The notes under the pieces are model-generated. The model saw only the letters and a program-made list of their open reading frames with translations. It was not told the origin of the DNA and searched no databases. The position numbers and the translations under genes were made by a program. From NCBI GenBank assembly GCA_046328335.1, contig JAXLWU010000014.1:62001-126000 (forward strand): DNA of 64,000 nt. Direction: 5' to 3'. Every line of letters starts with the position of its first letter. Within the stretch, counting starts at the first letter, position 1. This stretch comes from JACCXM01 sp046328335. Its GTDB lineage: Bacteria; Chloroflexota; Chloroflexia; Thermomicrobiales; UBA6265. Positions 51,632 through 60,747 of the stretch are shown here, one piece after another.

Positions 51632-53293
51632 CTACTCCTTCCAGGCGTACTCCAGGTGCCAGTGTGCCGTGGGATCGAGGAAGAAGTTGTGGACATTCGC
51701 TCGGGCGCCGTAGCGATTCACTTGATGGACGAGGTTGAGGGACGGCCCGCGCTCCTGCACCAGCCGCTGAAACTCGTCATAATACTCACCACGCTTGGCG
51801 AAGTCCATTTCGGTCTGCGTCTTGCGAAAGATGGCGTCGACCTCCGGATCGGCCCAACCGGTGTAGCTCGACAGCGCGCCACCGTCAGAGACACAGCAGA
51901 AGAGCATGTTCGAGTTCGGATCGAGGTTGTCGCTCGTGCCCGAACCCATGGTCATGTCGTAGTCCTGCTTGGTGCGGCGCTCCCACTGCGTTCCGGGATC
52001 GACCGGTTCGATGGTGACATCGATGTTGATCTGCGCCAGCATGTCTTTCATCATGACCGCGATCTGGTTGTCAACCGTAGCGCCCGCTGCCACCTGAAGC
52101 GACGCGGCGAAGCCGTCCGGTGCGCTCGATTCGGCCATGAGCTGCTTGGCCTTCTCGACATCGTAGGGGTAGCAGTATTTGTCGGTGTAGAACCAGACGA
52201 GATTGATGGGCGAACAGGCGGCACGGCCATAGCCGAACAGGGCGACCTGGACCATCGCGTTACGGTCGATCGCGTAGTTCATCGCCTGCCGGATCTTGAC
52301 GTCGGCGAACTCCGGCTTCTTCTGGTTCAGCGCCACCGAGGTGATGCCATAGAGCGGCGTCGCCGAGATGCGTAGATTCGGATCCTGGCTGAGGGGCGCG
52401 ATCTGGTTGTACGGCACGTCCAGCGCCGTATCGATCTCTCCGGCCTGCAACTTCAACATGCGGGTGTTGTCGTCCGTGAGGACTTCCAGGTTGACTTGAT
52501 CGAGATAGGGCAGCGCGTTGCCGTCGGCGTCCTTTTCCCAGTAGTAGGGGTTCTTGGTGAGGACGATGCGCTCCCCCTTCGCCCAGGAGTCGAGGACAAA
52601 AGGACCACTGCCGATCGGCTTCTCCCAGAACGCGTCACCGTTGGCTTCGACGGCCGCTTTCGGCAGCACCGAGGCGCCCCACAGGGCGATATCGTTGGCG
52701 AACGGCGCCGCCGGCCCGTTCAGCGTGATCTTGACGGTCGCCGGGTCTACGGCCTCGACGCTCTTGACGGCCTCGAACGTCCAGTTGACCAGCGTGGTGT
52801 CGCCGCTGGCCCGCTCGATCGAGAAGACGACATCGTCGGCGGTAACCGCTGTCCCGTCGGAGAATTTGGCATCTGGCCGCAAATGGAAGGTGTACTCGGT
52901 GCCATCAGCGGAGATATCCCAGGATTCCGCCAGGTCTCCCTCGATGTCGGTACCGAGGTTGTTCACCCGCACCAACCGGCTGAAGATTTCCATCTCCACC
53001 CAGAGCGACATGTTGTCTTGCGTCTGCGCGGGGTCGAAATTCGTGGCATCGAAGCTGATGCCCATGTTCAGCGTGCCCCCGGTCGTTCCAGCTACGGAAA
53101 TATCCGGCAACTCACCGACGACCTGCGCTGCGCCAGCGGCGGGTGTGCTCTCCTGCGCTCCGGCAGGCACCGTGCTCCACGGCGCGAGACCGATCAGCAG
53201 CACGCAGCCGACAAGCAGCTGCAGGAGGGAAAAGCGCCGTGCGCCGGCAGGTCCTCTGACCGACGTAAATCCGCTCGAACGAGAACTCATCAT
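51632..53293 (-). CDS. ABC transporter substrate-binding protein, family 5 (DppA/OppA type)
   Basis: This 553-residue receptor has an N-terminal basic region and hydrophobic signal (FSLLQLLVGCVLLIGLAPWSTVPAGAQ). The mature part contains SRLVRVNNLGTDIEGDLAESWDISADGTEYTFHLRPDAKFSDG, the family 5 signature region (written here in part only), then WAKGERIVLTKNPYYW and IRQAMNYAIDRNAMVQ. It binds a peptide or related solute outside the membrane. ATG 53293 has GAGGGGG just upstream. It follows the GntR/FCD gene and precedes acetamidase and DppBCDF, completing the importer. Confidence 0.92.
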   Translation of the reverse strand: MMSSRSSGFTSVRGPAGARRFSLLQLLVGCVLLIGLAPWSTVPAGAQESTPAAGAAQVVGELPDISVAGTTGGTLNMGISFDATNFDPAQTQDNMSLWVEMEIFSRLVRVNNLGTDIEGDLAESWDISADGTEYTFHLRPDAKFSDGTAVTADDVVFSIERASGDTTLVNWTFEAVKSVEAVDPATVKITLNGPAAPFANDIALWGASVLPKAAVEANGDAFWEKPIGSGPFVLDSWAKGERIVLTKNPYYWEKDADGNALPYLDQVNLEVLTDDNTRMLKLQAGEIDTALDVPYNQIAPLSQDPNLRISATPLYGITSVALNQKKPEFADVKIRQAMNYAIDRNAMVQVALFGYGRAACSPINLVWFYTDKYCYPYDVEKAKQLMAESSAPDGFAASLQVAAGATVDNQIAVMMKDMLAQINIDVTIEPVDPGTQWERRTKQDYDMTMGSGTSDNLDPNSNMLFCCVSDGGALSSYTGWADPEVDAIFRKTQTEMDFAKRGEYYDEFQRLVQERGPSLNLVHQVNRYGARANVHNFFLDPTAHWHLEYAWKE

Positions 53294-53465
53294 GGTCCCC
53301 CTCATCGCTCGCGGCCGTTTCCCGTGATTACCTTTGGCTCGATCCTCGGTCGCGTCACACCTCCTTTCATCCTTTGCCTTCTTCGAGATCAGCGCTGAAG
53401 ACCCGGCTGACGCCACTGGGACGCGCGTTCTGCCTCACCGTTCCCACCTGCCCGGCAGGCCATGA

Positions 53466-54146
53466 CTAGGTGGACTCGCTGCCGTCTGCGGCGAAGAAAT
53501 GCCGCAGCGCGATGACAACATCGGCGCCGTGCGTCTTGTAGCACTCCTTGACCGCGGCGATATCACCCGCGGCAAACGCCGTCACGAGATTGCGGTGCAT
53601 GGTGACGATGGATTCCAGGTTGCTGTTCTCGCGGTTGCGCAAGGCCAGGGCGCGGCGAATGGGAGAAACGTAACTCCGCCACACATCGAGCAGCAGCGCA
53701 TTGCCGCTCATCTCCACGATCCGGGTGTGGAACTGAACGTCAGTCTGGTTCATACAGACAACATCGCCCGTTGCCGCGCACTGTTCCATCGCGGCAACGA
53801 GAGCCTCGAGCGAGGCGATATCGGCATCACCCCGCGCCAGCACCTGTTCGGCGGCATAGACCTCGAGGAGCCGCCGGAACGCTTGCAACTCGGTGACGCC
53901 ACGCTCAGTCAGCGGCGCGGCAATCGCCCCGCGCCATGGCACGCTGACAATCAGCCCCTCGTTCTCGAGTGTCCGTAGCGCTTCCCGCAGTGGCGCCCGG
54001 CTGACACCGAGCTGCTTCGCGAGCTGCGCCTCCACGACCGCCTCACCGGGAGCCAGCCGCCCCTCGACAATGGCCTCGCGCACGGTGCGCAGCACGATCG
54101 AGCTCAGCGGCTCACCACGGATCTCGTCGAGCGTTGGGGTGGACAT
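53466..54146 (-). CDS. GntR family transcriptional regulator, FadR subfamily (FCD domain)
   Basis: The 226-residue regulator has a winged helix (IVLRTVREAIVEGRLAPGEAV; LAKQLGVSRAPLREALRTLENEGL) and an all-helical FCD domain with QTDVQFHTRIVEMSGN, whose His and Asp bind a metal and a carboxylate effector. ATG 54146 is used. It lies at the head of the binding protein-acetamidase-Dpp run and next to a perfect 17-base palindrome, so it probably controls this run and perhaps the divergent DegT gene. The effector is likely a small organic acid. Confidence 0.92.
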   Translation of the reverse strand: MSTPTLDEIRGEPLSSIVLRTVREAIVEGRLAPGEAVVEAQLAKQLGVSRAPLREALRTLENEGLIVSVPWRGAIAAPLTERGVTELQAFRRLLEVYAAEQVLARGDADIASLEALVAAMEQCAATGDVVCMNQTDVQFHTRIVEMSGNALLLDVWRSYVSPIRRALALRNRENSNLESIVTMHRNLVTAFAAGDIAAVKECYKTHGADVVIALRHFFAADGSEST

Positions 54147-54261
54147 CAATCGGTGCTCCAGATTCGTCTCAGCAGCCCATGGGCGGACAGCGCCCACGGC
54201 CTGGACTCGAATCTCCATTTTGACATGCCACTGATGCACGTTATAGCATCGAATAGCAGAC

Positions 54262-54278
54262 CTGTCGACAGTCGACAG
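54262..54278. promoter_or_regulatory. Perfect 17-base palindrome, probable GntR/FCD operator
   Basis: CTGTCGAC-A-GTCGACAG is a perfect dyad in the region between gntR (minus) and the DegT gene (plus). Its length and symmetry fit a FadR-type operator. The gap 54147-54522 holds no other structure. Confidence 0.55.
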
Positions 54279-54522
54279 CGGCGTCCTGAGGTTACGCTGA
54301 CCGTTGCTCCTCGGAGCGCTGGTTCTGACGCGCCGCCGTGTGGCAGTGGTCCATTTCAGGCCGTGCCGAGGGATTGCCGCGTCGCTGACGCCGCGGCTGG
54401 CGAGACGCCACCGGCGGGTAGGTCAGGCCGCAACGGCTTGTGCCGGCCTTGACCGGGGTGCCATGCGGCGCGGCGCAAGTCATTGGCCGAACCCGATCCC
54501 GATCTGATGGAGGCGGTGCACG

Positions 54523-55689
54523 ATGACCGTAACGCTGATGGACGTGGCCTGGCAGCACGATCAGGTGCGGAGCGAAATCGACCGGGCGCTCGACCAGATT
54601 CTGACCGATGTTCACTCCGACGGCGCCGAGCTCATCGCGGCGCTGGAGAACACCCTCGCGCGGCGTTTCGGTGATGGCGTGGACGCCATCACCGTGCAGT
54701 CGGGCCTGGCGGCAGAATTCCTGATTCTCAAGGCACTCGACATCGGGGTGGGTGACGAAGTCGTTACGGTTCCCAATAGCGATGTCGCCACGACCGCCGC
54801 CATCAGCCACACGGGAGCCCGCTTTGTCCTGGTTGATGTCGATCCACGGACGCACAATCTGGATCCGGATCGCCTCGAGGCGGCGCTCACGCCGCGGACG
54901 CGGGCGATCGTGCCCGTGCACCTCTATGGACTTCCGGCGGCCATGGATGACATCAACGACATCGCCGGGAGACATGGGCTGCGGGTGATCGAGGACGCCA
55001 CCCTCGCGTTCGGGGCGGCCTATCGCGGATCGCCGGCGGGAGTCCTCGGCGATGCCGCCTGTTTCTCCTTCGCCCCGCTCAAAGTGCTGGGCGGCGCCGG
55101 GAGCGGGGGGCTGGTCACCACCCGCGATCCGCGTCTCGCGGCCCGAGTCCGGCTCCTGAAGGGCTACGGACTCGATCCCAGCCGGGGCGAAGCGCCCATG
55201 CGCGAACGGCAGGCGCACGCGGGCTTTGAACACCTGGCCGAAGGGTACAACCTGCGTCTCAATCCGATCGAAGCGGCGATCATCGGCGCCAAGTTGCCGT
55301 TGGCAGACGAGTGGGCGGCGCGGCGGCAAGCCATCGCCAACCTCTATACCGAACGCCTCGCGGCCATCCCGGGCATCACCCTCCCCGCGGTCCCGCCCGA
55401 CGTGCGCCATGCCTGGCGCAATTACGTGGTGCGGCTACCCCATCGCGATCAGGTGCGCGCTCGCCTGCAGGAGCGAGGTATCGCCACCGCCGTGCTCTAT
55501 ACGCCGCCGGTCCACCTGCAGCCTGTCTACCGCGGACTGGGTCTGGGTCCCGGCAGCTTCCCCGTCGCCGAGGCGCTCGCGCGCGATCTCCTCTGCCTGC
55601 CGATGCACCCAGGGCTTACTACGGCGCAGGTTCAGGAGGTCGCCGCGACGCTGAGCGAAGCAGTTGCGACGGACGGCCGGACGATCTGA
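54523..55689 (+). CDS. DegT/DnrJ/EryC1/StrS family aminotransferase
   Basis: This 388-residue PLP enzyme has VQSGLAAEFLILKALDIGVGDEV, PVHLYGLPAAMDDI, VIEDATLAFGAAYRG and CFSFAPLKVLGGAGSGGLV, where the lysine in APLK forms the Schiff base. Such enzymes aminate keto-sugars using glutamate. GGAGG lies about nine bases before the ATG. The gene is divergent from the GntR/FCD gene, and its 3' end overlaps the convergent allantoinase-like gene by 58 bases. No nucleotide-sugar genes are near, so it may act on a different keto substrate here. Confidence 0.9.
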   Translation: MTVTLMDVAWQHDQVRSEIDRALDQILTDVHSDGAELIAALENTLARRFGDGVDAITVQSGLAAEFLILKALDIGVGDEVVTVPNSDVATTAAISHTGARFVLVDVDPRTHNLDPDRLEAALTPRTRAIVPVHLYGLPAAMDDINDIAGRHGLRVIEDATLAFGAAYRGSPAGVLGDAACFSFAPLKVLGGAGSGGLVTTRDPRLAARVRLLKGYGLDPSRGEAPMRERQAHAGFEHLAEGYNLRLNPIEAAIIGAKLPLADEWAARRQAIANLYTERLAAIPGITLPAVPPDVRHAWRNYVVRLPHRDQVRARLQERGIATAVLYTPPVHLQPVYRGLGLGPGSFPVAEALARDLLCLPMHPGLTTAQVQEVAATLSEAVATDGRTI

Positions 55690-57044
55690 CCGTACCCGCG
55701 CGAGCCAACGATCTGGCCGTGGCAGTAGACCACGGCGCCGCGGACGATCGTGGCCACCACCTGGCCGGTGAGCGGATATCCCTGCCAGAGCCGGCCGCAG
55801 GCTCCAGCTCGGCTCTGCCAGGAACTGGTGTCCACCGCGTGCTGACCCACCGGGGCATAGAGCACGATATCGGCATCGGCGCCCGGCTGCAGCCGGCCTT
55901 TGCGGGGCGCCAGCCCAAAGATATCGGCCGGGTTCGCGGTAAGGAGGGTAACGGCGCGTTCCAGAGAAATCCTGCCGTCCAGGGCCGCGCTGATCATGAA
56001 CGGAGTCAGAATGTCGACGCCGGGAAAACCGGGCAGCGACTGCCAGATATCATCCCACCCCGGTTCCTTGTCTGCCGGCGCGAATGGGGAGTGATCGGTG
56101 GCAACGGTGTCAATCGTCCCGTCCTGGACCGCGGCCCACAGTGCGTCGATGTCATGCGCTGATTTCAACGGCGGGTTGCACTTGGCATAGGGACCATGCT
56201 CGAGCAGCGCCGCCGCGGTGTGCGCCAGATACTGCGGGCAGGTCTCGGCCGTTACCTGGACCCCGCGCCGTTTGCCATCGCGGATCACGGTCACCGCCAG
56301 CGCCGAGGAAACGTGCGGAATGTGGAGACGCGCTCCGGCGGCGTCCGCGAGGAGGATCAACGCGGAGATCGCGAGGGCTTCCACGTAATCGGGCCGCCAC
56401 TCGGCGTGCGCCGCCGCATCCTTGCGGCCCGCCTCGCGCAGGCGCCGTTCGAGGAGCGAGTAGGTGAGGTAGTCCTCGGCATGGAAGACGGCCGGCAATC
56501 CGGTTGCGGCAACCAGCGTCAGTGCCCGCAGGATGTCGTCGTTGCGATGAATGCACAGTCCCGCGAACTCATCCTCCCGTCCTGGCGGCACCTCCTGCAA
56601 GAACGCCTTGAACGCCACGGCGCCTTCCGCCACAGCCGAGGCGATTTTGTCTCGATCGAGAGTGGCGGAGGAGGCGTAGAAGCCCACGTCGACGTACGCA
56701 TCGCGCTCGGCGTGGGCGCGACGATCGGCGATGACGGCGCCGTCGATGGTTGGTGGGATCGAAATTGGCATCTCCAGAATCGTCGTCACCCCGCCCGCCG
56801 CCGCGGCGCGGGTCCCGGTGGCGAAATCCTCTCGTTCCGGATGGCTGGGGGCGCGGCAGTGAAAATGGGAATCGATGGTCCCAGGGAGGACCAGCAGTTC
56901 CGCCGCGTCGATCACGTTCGCCGCGTCTGGCAGGGATCCAGGCGCCGCCAGGAGCGCGATGCGGCCGTTCGCGATGCCAATATCGAGACGAGATCGGCCC
57001 TCGGGAGTGACCGCGGTGCCATTGATGATTGCCACGTCAAGCAT
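55632..57044 (-). CDS. Allantoinase-like amidohydrolase (dihydroorotase family)
   Basis: The 470-residue metal hydrolase has the metal-binding HFH in DSHFHCRAPSH, the carboxylated lysine in GAVAFKAFLQE, His in VFHAEDYL and LHIPHVSSA, and Asp in ATDHSPFAPADKEPG. The last motif and ILTPFMISAALDGRISLERAV match allantoinases (AllB) better than dihydroorotases or hydantoinases. It would open a cyclic amide such as allantoin. Its end overlaps the DegT gene (55632-55689). Upstream is a family C composite repeat. Near it are acetamidase and Ldh-family genes, consistent with ureide or cyclic-amide use. Confidence 0.88.
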   Translation of the reverse strand: MLDVAIINGTAVTPEGRSRLDIGIANGRIALLAAPGSLPDAANVIDAAELLVLPGTIDSHFHCRAPSHPEREDFATGTRAAAAGGVTTILEMPISIPPTIDGAVIADRRAHAERDAYVDVGFYASSATLDRDKIASAVAEGAVAFKAFLQEVPPGREDEFAGLCIHRNDDILRALTLVAATGLPAVFHAEDYLTYSLLERRLREAGRKDAAAHAEWRPDYVEALAISALILLADAAGARLHIPHVSSALAVTVIRDGKRRGVQVTAETCPQYLAHTAAALLEHGPYAKCNPPLKSAHDIDALWAAVQDGTIDTVATDHSPFAPADKEPGWDDIWQSLPGFPGVDILTPFMISAALDGRISLERAVTLLTANPADIFGLAPRKGRLQPGADADIVLYAPVGQHAVDTSSWQSRAGACGRLWQGYPLTGQVVATIVRGAVVYCHGQIVGSRGYGQIVRPSVATASLSVAATS

Positions 57045-57106
57045 GAAGACCCCCCTCGACAGCGCCGTGATCGCGCGCCGCTCGCAACCAGCGCGAATCG
57101 AAGCGC

Positions 57107-57302
57107 GTGAGCAAACCCTTCCGGATCACACGGAATGCGGATGAAGACGTACGCAATGACCGCAGGTCGGCACGCGCCGAGCCCCTCTCCCGGCTCGACG
57201 GGGACTCCTCCCTCCGGGGGAGGGAGGCTCGGGAGGGAGCCAGGGTTGGGGTGAGGGTGAGCGCGGCGCTACGACGGCAGTCATCATCCGCAATCGGTAT
57301 CA
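57107..57302. repeat. Composite dispersed repeat, family C, copy 5, most complete
   Basis: Left flank GGAATGCGGATGAAGACGTA...GCAATGACCG (57133-57163), core 57179-57258 with GCCCCTCTCCC, CTCCTCCCTCC...GAGGGAGG and GGGTTGGGGTGAGGG, then right flank CAGTCATCATCCGCAATCGG (57278-57297). The core matches 31298-31378. The remainder of 57045-57452 shows no gene. Confidence 0.72.
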
Positions 57303-57452
57303 GTGGCAAGGGATGTCGCCAGTCGTTCCAAGAAAGTTGGGGACGCGCATGCCGCGGGCATCGTCCCCACCATCGTTCCACGCAGGAGCGCGGCGCGCGT
57401 GGTATCCGGCTTCGCCTGAACCGCGGCGTTCCCACGTCCAATGACCGTTCAC

Positions 57453-58478
57453 TCAGACCAACCGGTTGCGCAGCACATCGCCGCTGGCGAAGCGGACGAC
57501 GTTGTCGAGCACGTCCCGCATCTGCTTTTCGCGCGCGCCGCCGGTGCCGCCGCCGATATGGGGCGTGAGGATGACGTTGTCGAGCCGCGTCAACGGACTA
57601 TCGAACGGCAGCGGTTCCAGCGTGAAGACATCGAGGGCCGCCGAGGCGATGACGCCGGTCCGCAGCGCGGCAATGAGCGCCTCTTCGTCGACCACCGGTC
57701 CGCGACAGGTGTTGATCAATGAGGCGGTCGGCTTCATCAAACCGAGCTCGCGGGCGCCGATGATCCGGTTCGTTTCCGCGGAATGGGGGACATGGAGCGA
57801 GACGAAATCGGACTGCCGCAACACGTCGTCGAGTGGCGCGGCGCGAACGCCAAGCATGGTCTCGATTGCCGCAGGCAGCGGTTCGCGCTTGGCATAAAGT
57901 ACGGTCATATTGAAGGCGCAGGCGCGTTTGGCGACCTCGGTGCCGATTTCGCCGAACCCGATCAATCCCAGCGTCTTGCCGCTCACCTCCTGCAAGTGCG
58001 GCAACTTCATCCATTGGAAGGCGTGAATCTGCTGGCTGGTGGCCGTTGGCTCCAGCCCCCGGCCGCGATAGGCGCCGGTCACGGTGGACTGATGCGCGGC
58101 AATGAGCTGCTTCGACAGCGCGAGCAGCAGGGTCAGCGTCAACTCGGCGACCGCGATGCAGCCGCGCAGCGGCATCACCGCCACGGCGACACCCGCCGCC
58201 CGGGCAGCATCGAGATCGAGTCGATCGGGTCTGCCGCCGTACTTCTGGACGAGTTTCAACTTCGGGCTGGCGGCAATCGTCGCCGCGGTGACCGGTTGTG
58301 TGCGCGTCACGATCGCCTCAGCGTCGGCGAGCATCGCGGCGGAGGGGCGGTTGGCATCCTCCGCGGTGGCGGCCATGATGAATCGCTTGTCTGGCAACAG
58401 GCTTTGCATGAACTCACGTTCAGACTCCGCGGTCGGATCGAGCATGAGCAGGCGAAACGTCCGGTCCGGGTCGGTCAC
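57453..58478 (-). CDS. D-isomer-specific 2-hydroxyacid dehydrogenase family protein
   Basis: The 341-residue protein has a Rossmann site LGLIGFGEIGTEVAKRA, the catalytic Arg in LINTCRGPVVDE, Glu in ALDVFTLEPLP and His in ILTPHIGGGTGG. These are the R-E-H triad of D-2-hydroxyacid dehydrogenases. It would interconvert a D-2-hydroxyacid and a 2-keto acid with NAD(P). GTG 58478 overlaps the Ldh stop (GTGA). It is the last gene of the DUF4438-aminotransferase operon. Confidence 0.92.
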   Translation of the reverse strand: MTDPDRTFRLLMLDPTAESEREFMQSLLPDKRFIMAATAEDANRPSAAMLADAEAIVTRTQPVTAATIAASPKLKLVQKYGGRPDRLDLDAARAAGVAVAVMPLRGCIAVAELTLTLLLALSKQLIAAHQSTVTGAYRGRGLEPTATSQQIHAFQWMKLPHLQEVSGKTLGLIGFGEIGTEVAKRACAFNMTVLYAKREPLPAAIETMLGVRAAPLDDVLRQSDFVSLHVPHSAETNRIIGARELGLMKPTASLINTCRGPVVDEEALIAALRTGVIASAALDVFTLEPLPFDSPLTRLDNVILTPHIGGGTGGAREKQMRDVLDNVVRFASGDVLRNRLV

Positions 58479-59569
58479 GGCATGGCTCCTGTCGCTCTCG
58501 GGGTCTCCGGGGCAAGAGTGAACGGAACCTCCCGGCGGTGTGCCAGATCGCGCAAGAGCTCGACCGTCTCGCGGTCCAGGGCGATGCCGTGGGCCATACG
58601 GGACATCGCGCGACGGTGTTCCAACTCGCCAGGGAGGAGAATTTCCGTGAAACCGGGAGCCAGCGCGGAGGCTTTCAACTCGGCGCAAAAGCGGTGCACA
58701 CGGGAGAGGTAGTCGTCATACGCCAGGAAGCGCTCGATGGCGATGGCGATCAGCATGTGTCCGACGTCGTGGTTGGTGGGATCGCGGTACGGGGTGAGTC
58801 CAAAGGCGGCGCCTGTCAGCACGCCGCAGAGGATGTCGGTCATGATGGACAGGCCGGTGCCCTTGAACGCGCCGATAGGCACCAGTGGCCCTTCCATCGC
58901 CAGCCGCGGATCATTGGTGATCTGGCCGTTCTTGTCGAATGCCCAATCGACAGGGATGGGCGTGCCCTCGCGCTGATGCCACTGAATCATGCCTTTGCCG
59001 CTCGTGGAGAGCGCCATATCGAGCACGAGGGGGAATCCGAGATCGGTTGGCGCGGCAATACCCCAGGGATTGGTGCCAATGGTCGGGGTGATGCCTCCCC
59101 AAGGCGCCATCTCCGGTCCCGCATTGGTCAGGCACAGGCCGATCATGCGTTGATTGGAGGCGCGCATCGCGTGATAGGCGGTGATGCCGAGATGGTTGGA
59201 ATGGCGGACACTGACCATCCCGATCCCAATGTCGCGCGCCTTGGCGATCGCCCGATCCATCGCCCGCGCCGCGATCACCTGACCGAAGCCTTTGTGGCCG
59301 TCCACCAGAGAGACCCCGGGGGTATCGACCAGAATCTCGAACGGGGCATTGGGGACGATGCCGCCGGTCTGCAGCATGTCGCAATAGCGGCCCAGACCGC
59401 GCATGCCCTGCCCCTGTCCCGGGTGGCCGCGCAACTCTCCCTGGACCCGGGCATCAGCCTGAATCGCGGCTTCTTCGGGCGTCGCCCCGTAGGCGACGAG
59501 GATGGCCTCGGCCTGCCGGCGGAGCTCGTCGGCCGCGACGCGGATCGTCTCGATGCCTGGCGCGGTCAT
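58475..59569 (-). CDS. Ldh family (malate/L-lactate/ureidoglycolate type) oxidoreductase
   Basis: The 364-residue protein belongs to the Ldh_2 family (AllD, malate, L-sulfolactate dehydrogenases). RVQGELRGHPGQGQGMRGLGRY and VSVRHSNHLGITAYHAM carry the family His/Asn residues, then TPTIGTNPWGIAAP, and the region PRLAMEGPLVPIGAFKGTGLS. It oxidises or reduces an L-2-hydroxyacid or ureidoglycolate with NAD(P). ATG 59569 overlaps the aminotransferase stop. Beside the D-specific enzyme, it suggests both stereoisomers of a hydroxyacid are handled. Confidence 0.93.
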   Translation of the reverse strand: MTAPGIETIRVAADELRRQAEAILVAYGATPEEAAIQADARVQGELRGHPGQGQGMRGLGRYCDMLQTGGIVPNAPFEILVDTPGVSLVDGHKGFGQVIAARAMDRAIAKARDIGIGMVSVRHSNHLGITAYHAMRASNQRMIGLCLTNAGPEMAPWGGITPTIGTNPWGIAAPTDLGFPLVLDMALSTSGKGMIQWHQREGTPIPVDWAFDKNGQITNDPRLAMEGPLVPIGAFKGTGLSIMTDILCGVLTGAAFGLTPYRDPTNHDVGHMLIAIAIERFLAYDDYLSRVHRFCAELKASALAPGFTEILLPGELEHRRAMSRMAHGIALDRETVELLRDLAHRREVPFTLAPETPRATGAMP

Positions 59570-60747
59570 GGCCGCGTGTCGCGCACGGCGGCCAGCGCGC
59601 GCTTCATGCGAACGATCGCCTCCGCAAGCACGTCGATCGGTTGCAACAGGGTCATCCGCAAGTAGTCGCCCCAGTTCTCGCCAAAACCCGTGCCAGGAAA
59701 GATGAGCACGCCCTCATCGAGGAATCGGGAGGAGAGTTCGAGCGCCGGGATGCCGATTGATGTCGTATTCGCCCAGATATAGAGACCGCCGCGCGGTTCG
59801 CCGTAGCTGAATCCCATCTCATCCAGGGCGTCCATGAGCAAGTGGCGGCGGGCGTCGTAGGTCTCGCGCATCGCGGCGACGCACGCTTGAGGACCGGTGA
59901 ATGCGGCCAGGGCGGCCCATTGCGAAACGGTCGGCGCCTGGATGTTGACCATGACTTTCAAGGCGGCGACGGCATCGACGATCGCCGCTGGTCCCGCGAG
60001 ATAGCCGATCCGCCAACCGGTCATCGCGTATGTCTTTGACACGCTGTTGAGCGTAATGGTCCGCTCGCGCATACCGGGTAGGGAGGCGATGCTCAGGTGG
60101 TGATAATCGTCGTAGAGGAACTTCTCGTAGATCTCGTCGGAGATGACGATCAGATCGCGTTCCTGGGCAATCTCGGCCAGGCGGCGAATGTGCGGCGGAG
60201 TGACGATGCCGGCGGTGGGATTGCTCGGGGTGACCAGCAGAAGCACCTTGCTCGCCGGTGTCAGCCGCCGCTCGACCTCGTCGGGGTCGAGATCGAACCC
60301 ATCTTCCTCCCGCGTCGGCACGAGCACGATTTTTCCGCCGGCGAGGTCGATTGCCTCGTCGTAGGAGGTATAGCGGGGGTCGGGGACGACCACTTCATCG
60401 CCGGGATCGATCAGCGCCTGGATCACCAGGAAGAGCGCTTCCTGTCCGCCGGTCGTAACCAGCACTTCCGATTCGGCATCCGCGAGAATGCCGTTCTCGG
60501 TGGCCAGTTTTTGCGCGATCGCCTGGCGCAGCTCGGGGAGCCCGCGGGCGGGCGCGGGACCGGTTCGGTTGTCGTCGATGGCCGCTTTGGCCGCCGCGAC
60601 GATATGCTCCGGAGTGGCCAGATCGGGGTCCCCCAGGCCCATCGAGATCACATCCTGACGCGTGCGGGCGCGGTCCATCAGCTCGAAGATGTTGACGGTG
60701 TTCCGCGGGTCAGGGGTACGAGCCGGGGTGGCGGTCGGCGCTGTCAT
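59566..60747 (-). CDS. Class I/II pyridoxal-phosphate aminotransferase, intact
   Basis: This 393-residue fold-type I enzyme has PLP lysine K238 in NSVSKTYAMTGWRIGYL, SNPTAGIVTP, VISDEIYEKFLYDDY and the C-terminal carboxylate-binding Arg in DYLRMTLLQP. It resembles aspartate/aromatic aminotransferases. It transfers an amino group between an amino acid and a keto acid. The ATG at 60747 overlaps the stop of a second, degenerate aminotransferase. They are probably translated together, and a heterodimer is possible. Confidence 0.93.
   Translation of the reverse strand: MTAPTATPARTPDPRNTVNIFELMDRARTRQDVISMGLGDPDLATPEHIVAAAKAAIDDNRTGPAPARGLPELRQAIAQKLATENGILADAESEVLVTTGGQEALFLVIQALIDPGDEVVVPDPRYTSYDEAIDLAGGKIVLVPTREEDGFDLDPDEVERRLTPASKVLLLVTPSNPTAGIVTPPHIRRLAEIAQERDLIVISDEIYEKFLYDDYHHLSIASLPGMRERTITLNSVSKTYAMTGWRIGYLAGPAAIVDAVAALKVMVNIQAPTVSQWAALAAFTGPQACVAAMRETYDARRHLLMDALDEMGFSYGEPRGGLYIWANTTSIGIPALELSSRFLDEGVLIFPGTGFGENWGDYLRMTLLQPIDVLAEAIVRMKRALAAVRDTRP

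Noticed and set aside
11185..57302. Family C repeats considered as a CRISPR or phage attachment site
   Set aside because: Copies are scattered over 46 kb in both orientations, not regularly spaced, and no integrase is present.
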